A DNA stretch of 64,000 bases from Bacillus fonticola. GTDB lineage: Bacteria > Bacillota > Bacilli > Bacillales > JC228. The notes beneath the pieces are model-generated. The model saw nothing but the letters and a program-made list of their open reading frames with translations. It ran no database searches and was not told the origin of the DNA. The position numbers were made by a program, and so were the translations under genes. The stretch is taken from NCBI RefSeq assembly GCF_012955605.1, contig NZ_CP052135.1:961501-1025500 (forward strand), in the 5' to 3' direction. Of this stretch, positions 54,081-63,878 are shown piece after piece. Positions within the stretch are counted from its first letter, which is position 1. Each line of letters begins with the position of its first letter.

Positions 54081-55460
54081 CTATGATGCGGTACTTTTCG
54101 TTTCGGAGTCTTTCTTTTTAACAAACACTTTCGACATCCATACTCGCGATCGCCAGCGTAGGAGCATGAGGATTCCGCGCAACCATTCGTCAGCAATGAA
54201 GGCGATCCAAATGCCGACGAGACCGAGACCGAATACAATGCCGAGAACGTACGAAAGCGTGACGCTCACACCCCACATCGACAAAATCCCCATATAAACA
54301 GGGAAACGGACGTCGCCAGCGGCCCGCAGCGCATTGATGACGATTAAATTAAAAGAGCGTCCAGGCTCTAGGATGACGGTCAGCCAAATTAGAACTGTAC
54401 CCAACGCTATGATCTCTGGATTGTCTGTGAAAATTCCGAGTAATGATTTAGAAAAAATGGAGAAGAGTAGTGCCATTCCAAGAGATACGGCGATGGCAAT
54501 TTTTAAGCTTCGCAAGCATCGCTTATAGGCTTCCTCCATTTGTCCGGCGCCGATTTTATGTCCGATTAAAATTTGCGTTCCTTGTGCAATCGCGATGGCG
54601 AATAGGAAGATGAACATCATCAAGTTTTGCGTGTACACTTTCGTCGTTAAAGCGAGAGTACCCATTTCAGATATGAAGCGCGTAATCACAACTTGCGATC
54701 CGTTATAAGCCAAATTCTCTCCAGCAGACGGAATACCGATTTTAAGCAAATTTTGCAGATGTTCTTTTGGCAACCGGAACAAGAATGCCCATGGAAGTGG
54801 AGTGGGCATTCGTTTCATGAGCACCACAACAGCCACCACCACCCCGATAGCGCGCGAGATGGTAGTCGAAAATGCGACGCCTTCTACACCAAGTACCGGG
54901 AAGCCAAACGGGCCAAATATCGCGAAATAGTTACCTATAACATTTAAGATATTCATACCGATCGTTATATACATGGCATCTTTTGTATATCCGTAACTCC
55001 GTAATATGGCACCGACTGTCATAATGAGAGCTTGCACAAAGGCAAATCCACCGACAATTCTTAAATAAGCATCGGCCTCTAAATATAAACCGTCAGGCAA
55101 CCCCATCATTCCGAGGATGCCGTTTGTAAATACGAGCATCAGTACGCTTAAAATGAGACCAAAGATGAGGTTTGCCCCTAGAGAAACGACGGCAATTTCC
55201 TTCGCGGTTTGCTCGTTTTTAGCCCCTAGATTTTGAGCGATTAAAATAGTAGTACCTGTTGCGACAAAACCGAACATCACAATGATGAGCGAAACAATTT
55301 GGTTAGACACACCAACTGCAGCTACAGAGTTATCTGAGTAGAGACTTAGCATCAGTGTGTCTGCATTTCCCATTAGCATGTACAGCATCACTTCAATAAA
55401 AATCGGCCAAGTAAGGGCAAACAGCGTCATTTTCTTTTGGGAATCAATTTGATTTTTCAT
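54081..55460 (-). CDS. MATE-family multidrug exporter
   Basis: 459 residues from ATG 55460-55458, 5 nt after AGGTGA; a GTG three codons upstream is less likely. Twelve helices in two homologous halves. Opens with FALTWPIFIEVMLYMLMGNA and has GVSNQIVSLIIVMFGFVATG. NorM/DinF-like Na+ or H+ coupled efflux. Downstream of neopullulanase in the same direction. Confidence 0.9.
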   Translation of the reverse strand: MKNQIDSQKKMTLFALTWPIFIEVMLYMLMGNADTLMLSLYSDNSVAAVGVSNQIVSLIIVMFGFVATGTTILIAQNLGAKNEQTAKEIAVVSLGANLIFGLILSVLMLVFTNGILGMMGLPDGLYLEADAYLRIVGGFAFVQALIMTVGAILRSYGYTKDAMYITIGMNILNVIGNYFAIFGPFGFPVLGVEGVAFSTTISRAIGVVVAVVVLMKRMPTPLPWAFLFRLPKEHLQNLLKIGIPSAGENLAYNGSQVVITRFISEMGTLALTTKVYTQNLMMFIFLFAIAIAQGTQILIGHKIGAGQMEEAYKRCLRSLKIAIAVSLGMALLFSIFSKSLLGIFTDNPEIIALGTVLIWLTVILEPGRSFNLIVINALRAAGDVRFPVYMGILSMWGVSVTLSYVLGIVFGLGLVGIWIAFIADEWLRGILMLLRWRSRVWMSKVFVKKKDSETKSTAS

Positions 55461-55473
55461 GGTAGTCACCTGT

Positions 55474-55514
55474 AATGAAGATGAGAGGCAGGATGGCTGC
55501 CTCTCATCTTCATT
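55474..55514. terminator. Perfect 18-bp hairpin between neopullulanase and MATE genes
   Basis: AATGAAGATGAGAGGCAG / CTGCCTCTCATCTTCATT (55474-55491, 55497-55514), loop 5 nt. It includes the neopullulanase stop codon. Neither exit has a T-run, so it may be an mRNA-stability or partial-termination element rather than a classic terminator. Confidence 0.6.
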
Positions 55515-57258
55515 CCGTTCTTTCTAATTTAGCGTGAAACAAGCCGAAGCTCTTTGCAGGACAAATCAGTGTCCCTTGCGCAAGTGTCATCCCACCGTCT
55601 GGTCCTACCGCTGTGTAAGCGTCGTCTGGAAGCGTGAGTTCAAAAGAAGATGCTCCCGGATTGACAGCAACAAGTACAGACTGTGTCGCATTTGATTTCG
55701 TGAAGGCTACTATATTGCTGTCATACAACCAACGCAGTTCACCTTCGTTTGCGAAGAGAGGTTGTGAGTGTCGTAGTTGAATGAGTTGCTGAATGAGCGC
55801 TTTTAGTTCTGTATCTTGCTCCGCGTCATCCCAGGGCATACACTTGCGGCATCCTGGATCCATGCCACCGGTTAAGCCGATCTCGTCTCCATAATACAAA
55901 CACGGTGAACCAGGAGACGTCAAGAGTAATGTGAAGATTGCCTTCACCATGTCTTTGTCCTCGTTACATTCCGTCAAAATACGTGGTGTATCGTGGCTAC
56001 CGACAAGGTTGAAGAGCACATCGTTTACCGGTTGCGGGTAGTCTTTCCACACGCTCGTCATTTTCTCTTGGAACGTAAGTGGCGATAGACGTTTTCTACT
56101 AAATAAATCGAGCAAATTCGTTTGGAACGGGTAATTCATCACAGCGTCAAATTGTTCGCCACGTAACCAATTGATAGAGTTGTGCCAAATCTCTCCTAAA
56201 ATATAAACATCTGGTTTAATAGATTTTACTTCGTTTCTGAATTCCCGCCAAAACGCATGATCCACTTCGTTAGCCACATCTAACCGCCATCCATCAATAT
56301 CAAACTCTCGCACCCAGTAGCGACCGACTTCTAATAAGTACTCTTTCACCTCGGGATGTTCTGTGTTCAATTTCGGCATGTTAGGTGTAAAGGCGAACAC
56401 GTCATAATTAGGACGTGGCTCAAATTGCAATGGAAACTCATGCACATAGAACCAATCTTTATAGCGGGAGCTTTCGCCATTTTCGACGACGTCTTGCCAC
56501 TGTGGGAAATAGAAACCGCTATGATTAAATACGGCATCTAACATGACACGAATGCCACGCTTGTGACACGCTTTTACGAGATGCCGAAACGTTTCTTTAT
56601 CGCCGAACTGCGGGTCGATATCCAAATAATCAATCGTGTCGTACTTATGATTGGACGTAGCAGTGAAAAGCGGTGTGAAATACAGACCGTTAATACCTAA
56701 CTCTGCTAAGTAATCAAGATGGTCGATCACACCTTGCAGGTCACCACCGAAAAAGTTAGCAGGTGTTGGATCTGTACTGTTCCATTCAAGTGTATGTTTC
56801 GGATTTAAAGAATGGTCACCATTTGCAAAGCGTTCAGGAAATATTTGGTACCAAACAGTGTCCTTTACCCAAGCTGGAACGTTATACGAATCTACTGGAT
56901 TTAAAAATGGAAAGCAGAAGAAGTAGCCGTTATCATCTAACACTTCATCGTAAAATCCTTTTTCGCAATAGAAAAGACTTTCAGTAGCGTCTTCCAGTAG
57001 AAAAGCATATCGCATTCGACGGAAGGGTGGAGCCACTTCTATGAGCCAATAATCAAATAAATCATCGTGTCCCACTTTACTCATCGCTTTTGTTGTAGAT
57101 TGCCACCGCTCCTCTTGCCAATCGTACGGGTCACCGAAATGAAGGGTAACGGAAGTAACATCCTCCTTTTTTGTGCGCAAACGGATGTGCAATAATTCCT
57201 TGGTGCAAGCGTATGCATCAGGTTGTGTCGGATTGTGTAAAATTGCCTCTTTAAGCAT
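55510..57258 (-). CDS. Neopullulanase / cyclomaltodextrinase (GH13)
   Basis: 582 residues from ATG 57258 behind AGGGGGG. N-terminal CBM34-like domain (about 1-125), then the GH13 barrel with conserved regions DAVFNHSG, GWRLDVANEVDHA (nucleophile Asp), ILGEIWH (acid Glu) and LVGSHDTPR. No signal peptide, so cytoplasmic hydrolysis of imported maltodextrins or cyclodextrins. Divergent from the mdx importer operon and probably coregulated. Confidence 0.92.
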   Translation of the reverse strand: MLKEAILHNPTQPDAYACTKELLHIRLRTKKEDVTSVTLHFGDPYDWQEERWQSTTKAMSKVGHDDLFDYWLIEVAPPFRRMRYAFLLEDATESLFYCEKGFYDEVLDDNGYFFCFPFLNPVDSYNVPAWVKDTVWYQIFPERFANGDHSLNPKHTLEWNSTDPTPANFFGGDLQGVIDHLDYLAELGINGLYFTPLFTATSNHKYDTIDYLDIDPQFGDKETFRHLVKACHKRGIRVMLDAVFNHSGFYFPQWQDVVENGESSRYKDWFYVHEFPLQFEPRPNYDVFAFTPNMPKLNTEHPEVKEYLLEVGRYWVREFDIDGWRLDVANEVDHAFWREFRNEVKSIKPDVYILGEIWHNSINWLRGEQFDAVMNYPFQTNLLDLFSRKRLSPLTFQEKMTSVWKDYPQPVNDVLFNLVGSHDTPRILTECNEDKDMVKAIFTLLLTSPGSPCLYYGDEIGLTGGMDPGCRKCMPWDDAEQDTELKALIQQLIQLRHSQPLFANEGELRWLYDSNIVAFTKSNATQSVLVAVNPGASSFELTLPDDAYTAVGPDGGMTLAQGTLICPAKSFGLFHAKLERTE

Positions 57259-57360
57259 AACGAACCCCCCTGTTAAATTAGTTCAAGCCTATGAAAAATG
57301 AAGGAGAAAGTCAATGAGAGATCTACAAAACGGGAAAACTAGTTCAATATGAAAAAAAGG

Positions 57361-57409
57361 TTGTCAAAACGAAATATCACGCTATAATGAAGTTGTGCAA
57401 TCGTTTTCA
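57361..57409 (+). promoter_or_regulatory. Sigma-A promoter and LacI/CcpA-type operator of the maltodextrin operon
   Basis: TTGTCA (57361-57366), 16-bp spacer, TATAAT (57383-57388). TGCAATCGTTTTCA (57396-57409) fits the LacI-family/cre pattern TG-N-A-N-CG-N-T-N-W-CA and would overlap the start site. A hairpin CGTTTTC/GGAAACG followed by TTTTTCTT lies in the leader and could attenuate. Confidence 0.7.
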
Positions 57410-57509
57410 TTGAGGAAACGGTTTTTCTTACAGTGAATTTGTAAGGGCTACCAATAGTCGTGTTAACGTTTGCGAGGGAATTACAGAAAATTCATTTGGA
57501 GGGGTCAAA

Positions 57510-58802
57510 ATGAAGAAATTTTTCTCGCTTTTTTTTATGATGATGCTTGTGGTTGTCGTCTTGGCGGCGTGTGGACCTAGCCGTGAAGAGGTTCAAGAAG
57601 AAGGCGGTACCGAAGAAGAAAACGAAAATGAAGGACTGGCTGAAGGGGAAGAACCTGAAAAGCCAGAGAGCTTAACTGTTTGGGTGAACGATCAAGATGT
57701 ACAATTAGAAGCGCTCGGACAAATTTTTGACAAGTATGAAGAAGAAACTGGTATTACTATTGAAGAAACACCAATGAGTATGCTAGATCAAGTAGACGCG
57801 ATTTCGTTAGACGGACCGAACGGCAATGGACCTGATTTATTCTACCAACCACATGACCGCATTGGTGATATTGTACAAAGAGGACTCGCAGCACCAGTTG
57901 ATTTAAGTGATGTGGAAGATCAATATACGAGTGCAGCACTTGAAGCAATGCAAGTAGACGGAGAATACATGGGAATTCCAATGGTTGTTGAAACTTATGC
58001 AACGTTTTATAACAAAGATCTTGTCAGTGAAGCACCTGAAACGATGGAAGAGGTTATGACAATCGCTGCAGAACAGACGAGCGGTGAAAACTACGGGTTT
58101 TTAATGGAAGCAGCAAACTTTTATTACACATACCCGTTCTTAGCTAGCAACGGCGGTTACGTCTTCGGAGGCGAAGCAGGTAGCTACGATATAGAGGACA
58201 TTGGATTAAATAACGAAGGCTCAGTTGCTGGTGCAGAAATGATTCAGTCTTGGTATGAAAATGGATACATCCCGACTGACCTCACAGCTGATATTTTGAA
58301 CGGCTTGTTCCAAGAGGGCCAAGTAGGTGTCGTCATTAACGGACCTTGGATGGTGCGTGATTACAGTGCTGCTCTTGGAGATAGTTTAGGAACAACCATC
58401 TTGCCAGCACTTGATAATGGTGAAACACCAAAATCATTAGTCGGTGTAAAGGCTTGGTTAGTGTCTGACTACGCTGAAGAAAATCGTCAATATTGGGCAG
58501 CAGATTTAGCGAAATTTGTTTCAAACGAAGAGAACTCTCTCCTTTACTTTGATATTGCAGGAGAACTTCCAGCGAACAGCGTAGCACTTGAAAGTGAAGC
58601 GGTAACTAGTGACGAATTAATTAGTGCGTTTGCCGAACAAATTCAATATGGCGAACCAATGCCAAACAACCCTGAAGTACAACAAATTTGGGAACCGATT
58701 AATAACGCTTTGTCGTTCATTGCACAAGGTGAACCAGTAGAAGACGTATTAAACGAAGCTGTCGAGATCATAAAAACAAATATTGAGATTGCCAATCAGT
58801 AA
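57510..58802 (+). CDS. mdxE: Maltodextrin-binding lipoprotein of an ABC importer
   Basis: 430 residues from ATG 57510 behind GGAGGGG. Lipoprotein signal peptide with lipobox LAACGP (Cys about 21), then an unusually acidic linker (EEVQEEGGTEEENENEGLAE) before the binding domain (SLTVWVNDQDVQLEALGQIF). MalE-type fold; GVVINGPWMVRDYSAALG is typical. Captures maltodextrins outside the membrane for MdxF/MdxG. The acidic linker suggests adaptation to high pH or salt. Confidence 0.92.
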   Translation: MKKFFSLFFMMMLVVVVLAACGPSREEVQEEGGTEEENENEGLAEGEEPEKPESLTVWVNDQDVQLEALGQIFDKYEEETGITIEETPMSMLDQVDAISLDGPNGNGPDLFYQPHDRIGDIVQRGLAAPVDLSDVEDQYTSAALEAMQVDGEYMGIPMVVETYATFYNKDLVSEAPETMEEVMTIAAEQTSGENYGFLMEAANFYYTYPFLASNGGYVFGGEAGSYDIEDIGLNNEGSVAGAEMIQSWYENGYIPTDLTADILNGLFQEGQVGVVINGPWMVRDYSAALGDSLGTTILPALDNGETPKSLVGVKAWLVSDYAEENRQYWAADLAKFVSNEENSLLYFDIAGELPANSVALESEAVTSDELISAFAEQIQYGEPMPNNPEVQQIWEPINNALSFIAQGEPVEDVLNEAVEIIKTNIEIANQ

Positions 58803-58843
58803 GAAGTTTACGCTATTCAGAGTAGTTTTTTGCTAATGCGACT

Positions 58844-58874
58844 AGGTGGAGGGGAGCACTGTTTCCCTCCACCT
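58844..58874 (+). other. Intercistronic hairpin after mdxE
   Basis: AGGTGGAGGGGA pairs with TCCCTCCACCT; no T-run follows. Such hairpins after binding-protein genes commonly stabilise the upstream message and lower expression of the permease genes. Confidence 0.65.
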
Positions 58875-58900
58875 CACTCTTTCGTAAAGGGGGATTTCCA

Positions 58901-60202
58901 ATGCCAAGGGATCTAACAAAGAAAAAGAAGCTGACAGGATCCGTACTCACTGCAACCATTTTATCTGTCCTATTCGCAGGACTTGGTCAATTGTACAACC
59001 GTCGCTACATTAAAGGGGTCTTATTCATTATTCTTGAACTTTCCTTTCTTATCACGCTAGGAAACTTCATTACTACAGGACTATGGGGAATTCGTACATT
59101 AGGGGTGTATGCAGGAGAAGATCATTCGATTCTCTTACTCATTGAAGGGATCATTGCCCTCCTTATTCTGGTGTTTGCACTCGTCTTATACGTGTATAAC
59201 ATAGTAGACGCGAAGAAAAACGCCGAACGTCGAGTGGCTGGGGAACCGAACCCGTCTATTCGTAAATCTTTAAAGGATGGCTGGGACCTAGGCTTTCCGT
59301 ATATTTTTGTGACACCGGGTCTCATTATGTTGACGTTTATCGTGATCTTGCCCATTCTGTTTACGTTAGCTCTTGCTTTTACTGATTATACGTTCAATAA
59401 CCAACCCCCTCGTAACTTGCTCAGCTGGGTTGGGTTTGATAACTTTGCTAAATTGTTTGAACAAGACGGTATTTGGCGTAACACGTTTATTAGTGTGTTT
59501 GCATGGACAATTGTCTGGACTGTTGTCGCGACGACGTTACAAGTGGGACTCGGATTGTTCCTCGCTATTTTAGTCAACGATCCGCGCGTGAAATTTAAAC
59601 GCCTTATTCGTACTATTCTTATTCTTCCGTGGGCAGTCCCAGCGTTCGTAACGATTCTCGTGTTTACGGCGATGTTTAACGGAAACTTTGGCGCCATTAA
59701 CCAAGATATTATGGAACCGTTGTTCGGAGTCACAGTTCCATGGTTAGAAGATCCGTTGTACGCAAGAATGGCACTTATTATGATCCAAACTTGGTTGGGA
59801 TTCCCGTTTGTATTTGCGTTATTTACGGGTGTTTTGCAAAGTATTTCAAAGGATTGGTACGAAGCTGCGGACGTCGATGGGGGATCACGGTGGCAAAAGT
59901 TCCGGTTTATTACGTTGCCGCACGTATTGTTCGCGACAGCACCGCTTCTTATTATGCAGTACGCAGGGAATTTTAATAACTTTAATATTATTTACCTCTT
60001 TAATGCAGGAGGACCACCTGTTCGAGGGCAAAATGCGGGTGGGACAGATATTTTAATTTCATGGGTATACAACTTAACGTTTGAATTGAATCAATACAAC
60101 ATGGCAGCAGCCATCTCGATTATTCTCGGTTTGCTAGTAAGTATCTTTGCATTCTTCCAATTTAGAAAAACACGCGCGTTCAAAGAGGAGGGTGAAATGT
60201 AA
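58901..60202 (+). CDS. mdxF: Maltodextrin ABC importer permease MdxF
   Basis: 433 residues from ATG 58901 behind AAAGGGGG. Long N-terminal extension with three helices, as in Gram-positive MdxF/MalF. Permease EAA loop YEAADVDGGSRWQKFRFITL at about residues 325-345. Overlaps mdxG by one base. No ATPase gene is present; a shared MsmX-type ATPase elsewhere is expected. Confidence 0.92.
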   Translation: MPRDLTKKKKLTGSVLTATILSVLFAGLGQLYNRRYIKGVLFIILELSFLITLGNFITTGLWGIRTLGVYAGEDHSILLLIEGIIALLILVFALVLYVYNIVDAKKNAERRVAGEPNPSIRKSLKDGWDLGFPYIFVTPGLIMLTFIVILPILFTLALAFTDYTFNNQPPRNLLSWVGFDNFAKLFEQDGIWRNTFISVFAWTIVWTVVATTLQVGLGLFLAILVNDPRVKFKRLIRTILILPWAVPAFVTILVFTAMFNGNFGAINQDIMEPLFGVTVPWLEDPLYARMALIMIQTWLGFPFVFALFTGVLQSISKDWYEAADVDGGSRWQKFRFITLPHVLFATAPLLIMQYAGNFNNFNIIYLFNAGGPPVRGQNAGGTDILISWVYNLTFELNQYNMAAAISIILGLLVSIFAFFQFRKTRAFKEEGEM

Positions 60203-61044
60203 TGACCAGGAAGCAAAAGTCAGCTATTGAAGTGACGATCATCTACCTCATTTTGGCACTGATGGCGATCATTATTGGTTACCCTCTTCTATGGACAGTT
60301 GGGGTTTCTTTAAATGAAGGAACAAGTATGTTTAGTGCAAGTGTGATTCCAGATAATCCTTCATTAGAGCACTACTTGTGGCTATTCACCGATCCGTCAT
60401 CAGATTATTTGATCTGGTATAAAAACTCACTGATTGTCGCCGTTGTGAACTCTGTCGTGTCCGTTGCACTGACAGCATTTGTTGCGTATGCGTTTAGTCG
60501 GTATCGATTTGTTGGGCGCAAGTATGGTTTATATGCGTTTTTGCTCCTACAAATGTTTCCGTCACTAATGGCAATGGTCGCGATCTACGTGTTGTTGAAT
60601 ATGATCGGTTTGTTTGACTCATTGATCGGGCTTATGCTCGTTTATATCGGCGGGCAAATTCCCTTCAATGCGTGGCTCGTAAAAGGATATTTTGACACAT
60701 TACCACGAGAATTAGACGAAGCTGCAAAAATGGATGGCGCAGGACACTTTGGAATCTTTTTCCGAATCATCTTACCATTGGCAAAACCTATTTTAGCGGT
60801 AGTTGCTCTATTTAACTTCATGGCACCGTTTATGGATTTCTTGCTACCACGAATTATATTACGAGACCCAGAAAATTTCACACTAGCTCTAGGTCTGTTT
60901 AATTTTATTAACCAACAATTTGGAAGTAATTTCACTCGATTCGCAGCCGGTGCCATTCTGATCGCCCTCCCAATCGCCTTAGTGTTCTTATTTCTTCAAA
61001 AATGGCTCATTGGAGGACTGACAGCAGGGGGGACAAAGGGGTAA
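60202..61044 (+). CDS. mdxG: Maltodextrin ABC importer permease MdxG
   Basis: 280 residues from ATG 60202, TAATG overlap with mdxF. Six helices and the EAA motif ELDEAAKMDGAGHFGIFFRI near residues 170-190. Partner of MdxF. Confidence 0.93.
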   Translation: MTRKQKSAIEVTIIYLILALMAIIIGYPLLWTVGVSLNEGTSMFSASVIPDNPSLEHYLWLFTDPSSDYLIWYKNSLIVAVVNSVVSVALTAFVAYAFSRYRFVGRKYGLYAFLLLQMFPSLMAMVAIYVLLNMIGLFDSLIGLMLVYIGGQIPFNAWLVKGYFDTLPRELDEAAKMDGAGHFGIFFRIILPLAKPILAVVALFNFMAPFMDFLLPRIILRDPENFTLALGLFNFINQQFGSNFTRFAAGAILIALPIALVFLFLQKWLIGGLTAGGTKG

Positions 61045-61079
61045 GATGGAGAAGATGAAATGAAAAGGAGGGAAGCAGA

Positions 61080-62621
61080 GTGACTAAAAAAACCTTAGCT
61101 CTGTTTCTCATCTTGTGTCTCCTAATCCCTACAACGACATCGTATGTAGCTGCTGAAGAGGATCGACAATGGCAAGATGAGATGATTTATTTTTTAATGG
61201 TGGACCGCTTTGCAAATGGGGACCGTTCTAATGACTATGAAGCTGATGTAGGTGATCTGACGACTTACCAAGGTGGGGATTTTCAAGGAATCATTGATAA
61301 TTTAGATCAAATCCAGTCAATGGGATTTACGACGATTTGGTTAACACCGGTAGTAAACAACGAAAAAGGTGGCTACCACGGCTATTGGACGGAAGACTTT
61401 TATGAAACGGAAGAAAACTTTGGAACGATGGAAGAGTTCAAAACGCTTGTCCAGGAAGCGCACGACCGAGGAATGAAAGTTATTTTGGATTTTGTTGTGA
61501 ACCATACGGGACCGAATAACCCGTGGGTAAACGATCCTGAGAAAGCGGACTGGTTTAACGAAGATCAGCCTATTTATGATGAAGACGACATCGAACAGCG
61601 TGAAAATGGTTGGCTGTTCGGTTTGCCGGATTTGGCACAGGAAAATCCGGAAGTCGCGCAATATTTAATCGATGCCGCCAAGTTTTGGATTGAAGAAACA
61701 GACATTGACGGCATGCGGTTAGACACGGTGAAATATGTACCAAAGGATTTTTGGCGCCAATTTTCTAAAGAAGTGAAGTCTGTCAAAGAGGATTTCTATT
61801 TGCTCGGGGAAGTATGGGATCCAGATCCGCGTGGAATTGAGGAATATACAGGACTCGGTATCGATGGGTTTGTCAACTTTCCTTTAAACGATGATTTACG
61901 CCAAACGTTTGTTGAGCCAGACTATCCGATGAAACGATTACTCAACAATTGGGAGTTAGCGCAGGAATATTACGAAAATCCGTACCTCATGGGGAACTTT
62001 ATCGACAACCATGATATGACTCGCTTTACGAGAGAAGTGGTGGAAAAAAAGCAATACCCTCCGACGCGATGGAAGCAGGCATTAGCATACATGTATAGCA
62101 TTCCAGGTATTCCCATTGTGTATTATGGCAGTGAAATAGCACTCGATGGAGGAGAGGATCCTGACAATCGTCGTATGATGATGTTTGGTGGAGAAAACGA
62201 GGAACTCATCCAGTATATTGAAAAACTAGCTGAATTACGGACAGATCTCCCTTCTCTACGTCGGGGTGATATGAAGGTGCTGTATGAAGACGGCGGACTC
62301 GTCGCTTTTCAGCGGCAATACGAAGATGAAACAGTAGTGGTCGTTTCTAATAATACATCGGAAACGCAAAAAATAACGTTTCCAGTTGATCAATTTGAAG
62401 CAGGAAAAGAACTAAGTGGCTTGTTAATCGGCGATATTGTTCGGGAAAAAAACGGGGAATTTAATATCGTGTTGGATCGTGAAGAAACAGAAATTTATGC
62501 GTTGCGAGACGAGACAGGACTAAACCTACCATATATTTTATCTCTAGGAGCTGTCTACGCTTCGTTCATCACGTTTATCGTCCTAGCATGGAGACGCTCG
62601 AAGAAGAAAAAAACTTCGTAA
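61080..62621 (+). CDS. Secreted, membrane-anchored alpha-amylase (GH13)
   Basis: 513 residues from GTG 61080 behind AAAGGAGGG. Sec signal peptide (LALFLILCLLIPTTTSYVAA, cleavage after about residue 25). GH13 motifs: DFVVNHTG, GMRLDTVKYV (nucleophile), LLGEVWD (acid), FIDNHDMTRF. The C-terminus carries one helix (YILSLGAVYASFITFIVLAW) and a basic RRSKKKK tail, so the enzyme stays on the outer membrane face. It would feed starch fragments directly to the adjoining importer. Confidence 0.92.
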   Translation: MTKKTLALFLILCLLIPTTTSYVAAEEDRQWQDEMIYFLMVDRFANGDRSNDYEADVGDLTTYQGGDFQGIIDNLDQIQSMGFTTIWLTPVVNNEKGGYHGYWTEDFYETEENFGTMEEFKTLVQEAHDRGMKVILDFVVNHTGPNNPWVNDPEKADWFNEDQPIYDEDDIEQRENGWLFGLPDLAQENPEVAQYLIDAAKFWIEETDIDGMRLDTVKYVPKDFWRQFSKEVKSVKEDFYLLGEVWDPDPRGIEEYTGLGIDGFVNFPLNDDLRQTFVEPDYPMKRLLNNWELAQEYYENPYLMGNFIDNHDMTRFTREVVEKKQYPPTRWKQALAYMYSIPGIPIVYYGSEIALDGGEDPDNRRMMMFGGENEELIQYIEKLAELRTDLPSLRRGDMKVLYEDGGLVAFQRQYEDETVVVVSNNTSETQKITFPVDQFEAGKELSGLLIGDIVREKNGEFNIVLDREETEIYALRDETGLNLPYILSLGAVYASFITFIVLAWRRSKKKKTS

Positions 62622-62678
62622 GCATGGGGTTCGTTTAGACCCGTCTGACATTATCGCTGAAGGGGAGGTCTTTAAAAC

Positions 62679-63704
62679 GTGGCAGTTACAATAAAAGACG
62701 TGGCAAAACTGGCTAACGTTGCACCGTCTACCGTTTCCCGTGTGATTGCCAATCATCCTCGTATTAGTGAGGCGACAAAGCAAAAAGTGCGAGAGGCGAT
62801 GAAAGATCTAGGCTATCATCCCAATATGATTGCGCGAAGTCTAGCCAATCAATCGACAAAATCCATCGGGCTTGTGATGCCGTCATCAACTGATGTTGTG
62901 TTCCAAAATCCGTTTTTTCCGACGTTACTTCGCGGTCTGTCAGAAGGGGCACACGAGAAGCAATACGCACTCCATATGACGACAGGAAAAACGGAAGAGG
63001 AAATTTTTCAAGGTGTCGTCAATATGGTGCAAGGGCGCCAAGTCGACGGTGTCATTTTGTTATATTCTCGTATAGAGGATCGCGTTCTTACTTATTTGCA
63101 AGAGCAGCAGTTTCCATTCGTGGTGATTGGTAAGCCCTTCAAACAAGTAGAGGAAATTACGCATGTTGACAACGATAATTTCCGAGCGATGAAGGAAGTA
63201 ACAGAATATCTGCTTTCTCTAGGGCATCAGCATATCGGTTTTGTCGGCGGGGATTTACATCTTGTTGTGACGATTGAGCGCTTGCTAGGTTACGAAAAAG
63301 CACTGCGAGACGCTGGGCTAGATCTTGTCGACGATTATGTAATACACGAAGAGTTTTTGCGCGAAGGTGGGCAAGAAGCTGTACTGGAATTAATGCAGCT
63401 TGACGTTCGACCGACAGCACTCGTTGTCGCAGATGATTTAATGGCGTTAGGTGTACTGAACACTGTTGAGGAATACGGATTACGTATTCCTGAGGATCTT
63501 TCTATTATCAGCTTTAATAACGTGCTATTTTCAGAAATGTCGCATCCACCGCTAACAACCGTGGATATTAATACGTTTGACCTTGGGTTTGAGGCAGCTA
63601 AAAGCTTAATATTGAAACTGGAATACCCGAAGGAGCCAATAAAGAGAATTATTGTACCGCACGTCCTTGTCAAGCGTTGTACGGAAAAAAGGATTGAGGT
63701 GTAA
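62679..63704 (+). CDS. malR: LacI-family regulator, probably maltodextrin-responsive
   Basis: 341 residues from GTG 62679 behind GGGGAGG. N-terminal HTH TIKDVAKLANVAPSTVSRVI, hinge, then periplasmic-binding-like effector domain (GLVMPSSTDVVFQNPFFPTL, TALVVADDLMALGVLNTVEE). Last gene of the mdx/amylase cluster. Likely binds the LacI-type operator at 57396. The symbol is inferred from context. Confidence 0.85.
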   Translation: MAVTIKDVAKLANVAPSTVSRVIANHPRISEATKQKVREAMKDLGYHPNMIARSLANQSTKSIGLVMPSSTDVVFQNPFFPTLLRGLSEGAHEKQYALHMTTGKTEEEIFQGVVNMVQGRQVDGVILLYSRIEDRVLTYLQEQQFPFVVIGKPFKQVEEITHVDNDNFRAMKEVTEYLLSLGHQHIGFVGGDLHLVVTIERLLGYEKALRDAGLDLVDDYVIHEEFLREGGQEAVLELMQLDVRPTALVVADDLMALGVLNTVEEYGLRIPEDLSIISFNNVLFSEMSHPPLTTVDINTFDLGFEAAKSLILKLEYPKEPIKRIIVPHVLVKRCTEKRIEV

Positions 63705-63710
63705 ATATGT

Positions 63711-63748
63711 AAAGTGCAGAACTCATCGTACATAGTTCTGCACTTTTT
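63711..63748. terminator. Terminator of the maltodextrin cluster
   Basis: Perfect 13-bp stem AAAGTGCAGAACT / AGTTCTGCACTTT (63711-63723, 63734-63746) followed by TTCTT; also placed to end the convergent small gene. Confidence 0.88.
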
Positions 63749-63749
63749 C

Positions 63750-63878
63750 TTATAAGTGATCCGTTTTTTTCGAGTAAGTATTTTCCGGTTTCTTCGCTTG
63801 CTTTTGGGCGAGTTCCCGTTTTTGTTCCTGCTTTGCTTGGTTATCAAAAGGTTTTTTGTCGTTATCTGATGTTTTCAT
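63750..63878 (-). CDS. Small hydrophilic protein (42 aa), unrecognised
   Basis: ATG 63878-63876 behind CTAGGAGGTG, stop 63752-63750. Lysine- and glutamine-rich (MKTSDNDKKPFDNQAKQEQK, then RELAQKQAKKPENTYSKKTD), no hydrophobic segment. Strong ribosome site and adjacent terminator support a real gene. The composition is like small unstructured spore or stress proteins of bacilli, but no family is assigned. Downstream (63879-64000) a direct repeat CAACGAATCG occurs twice. Confidence 0.6.
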   Translation of the reverse strand: MKTSDNDKKPFDNQAKQEQKRELAQKQAKKPENTYSKKTDHL

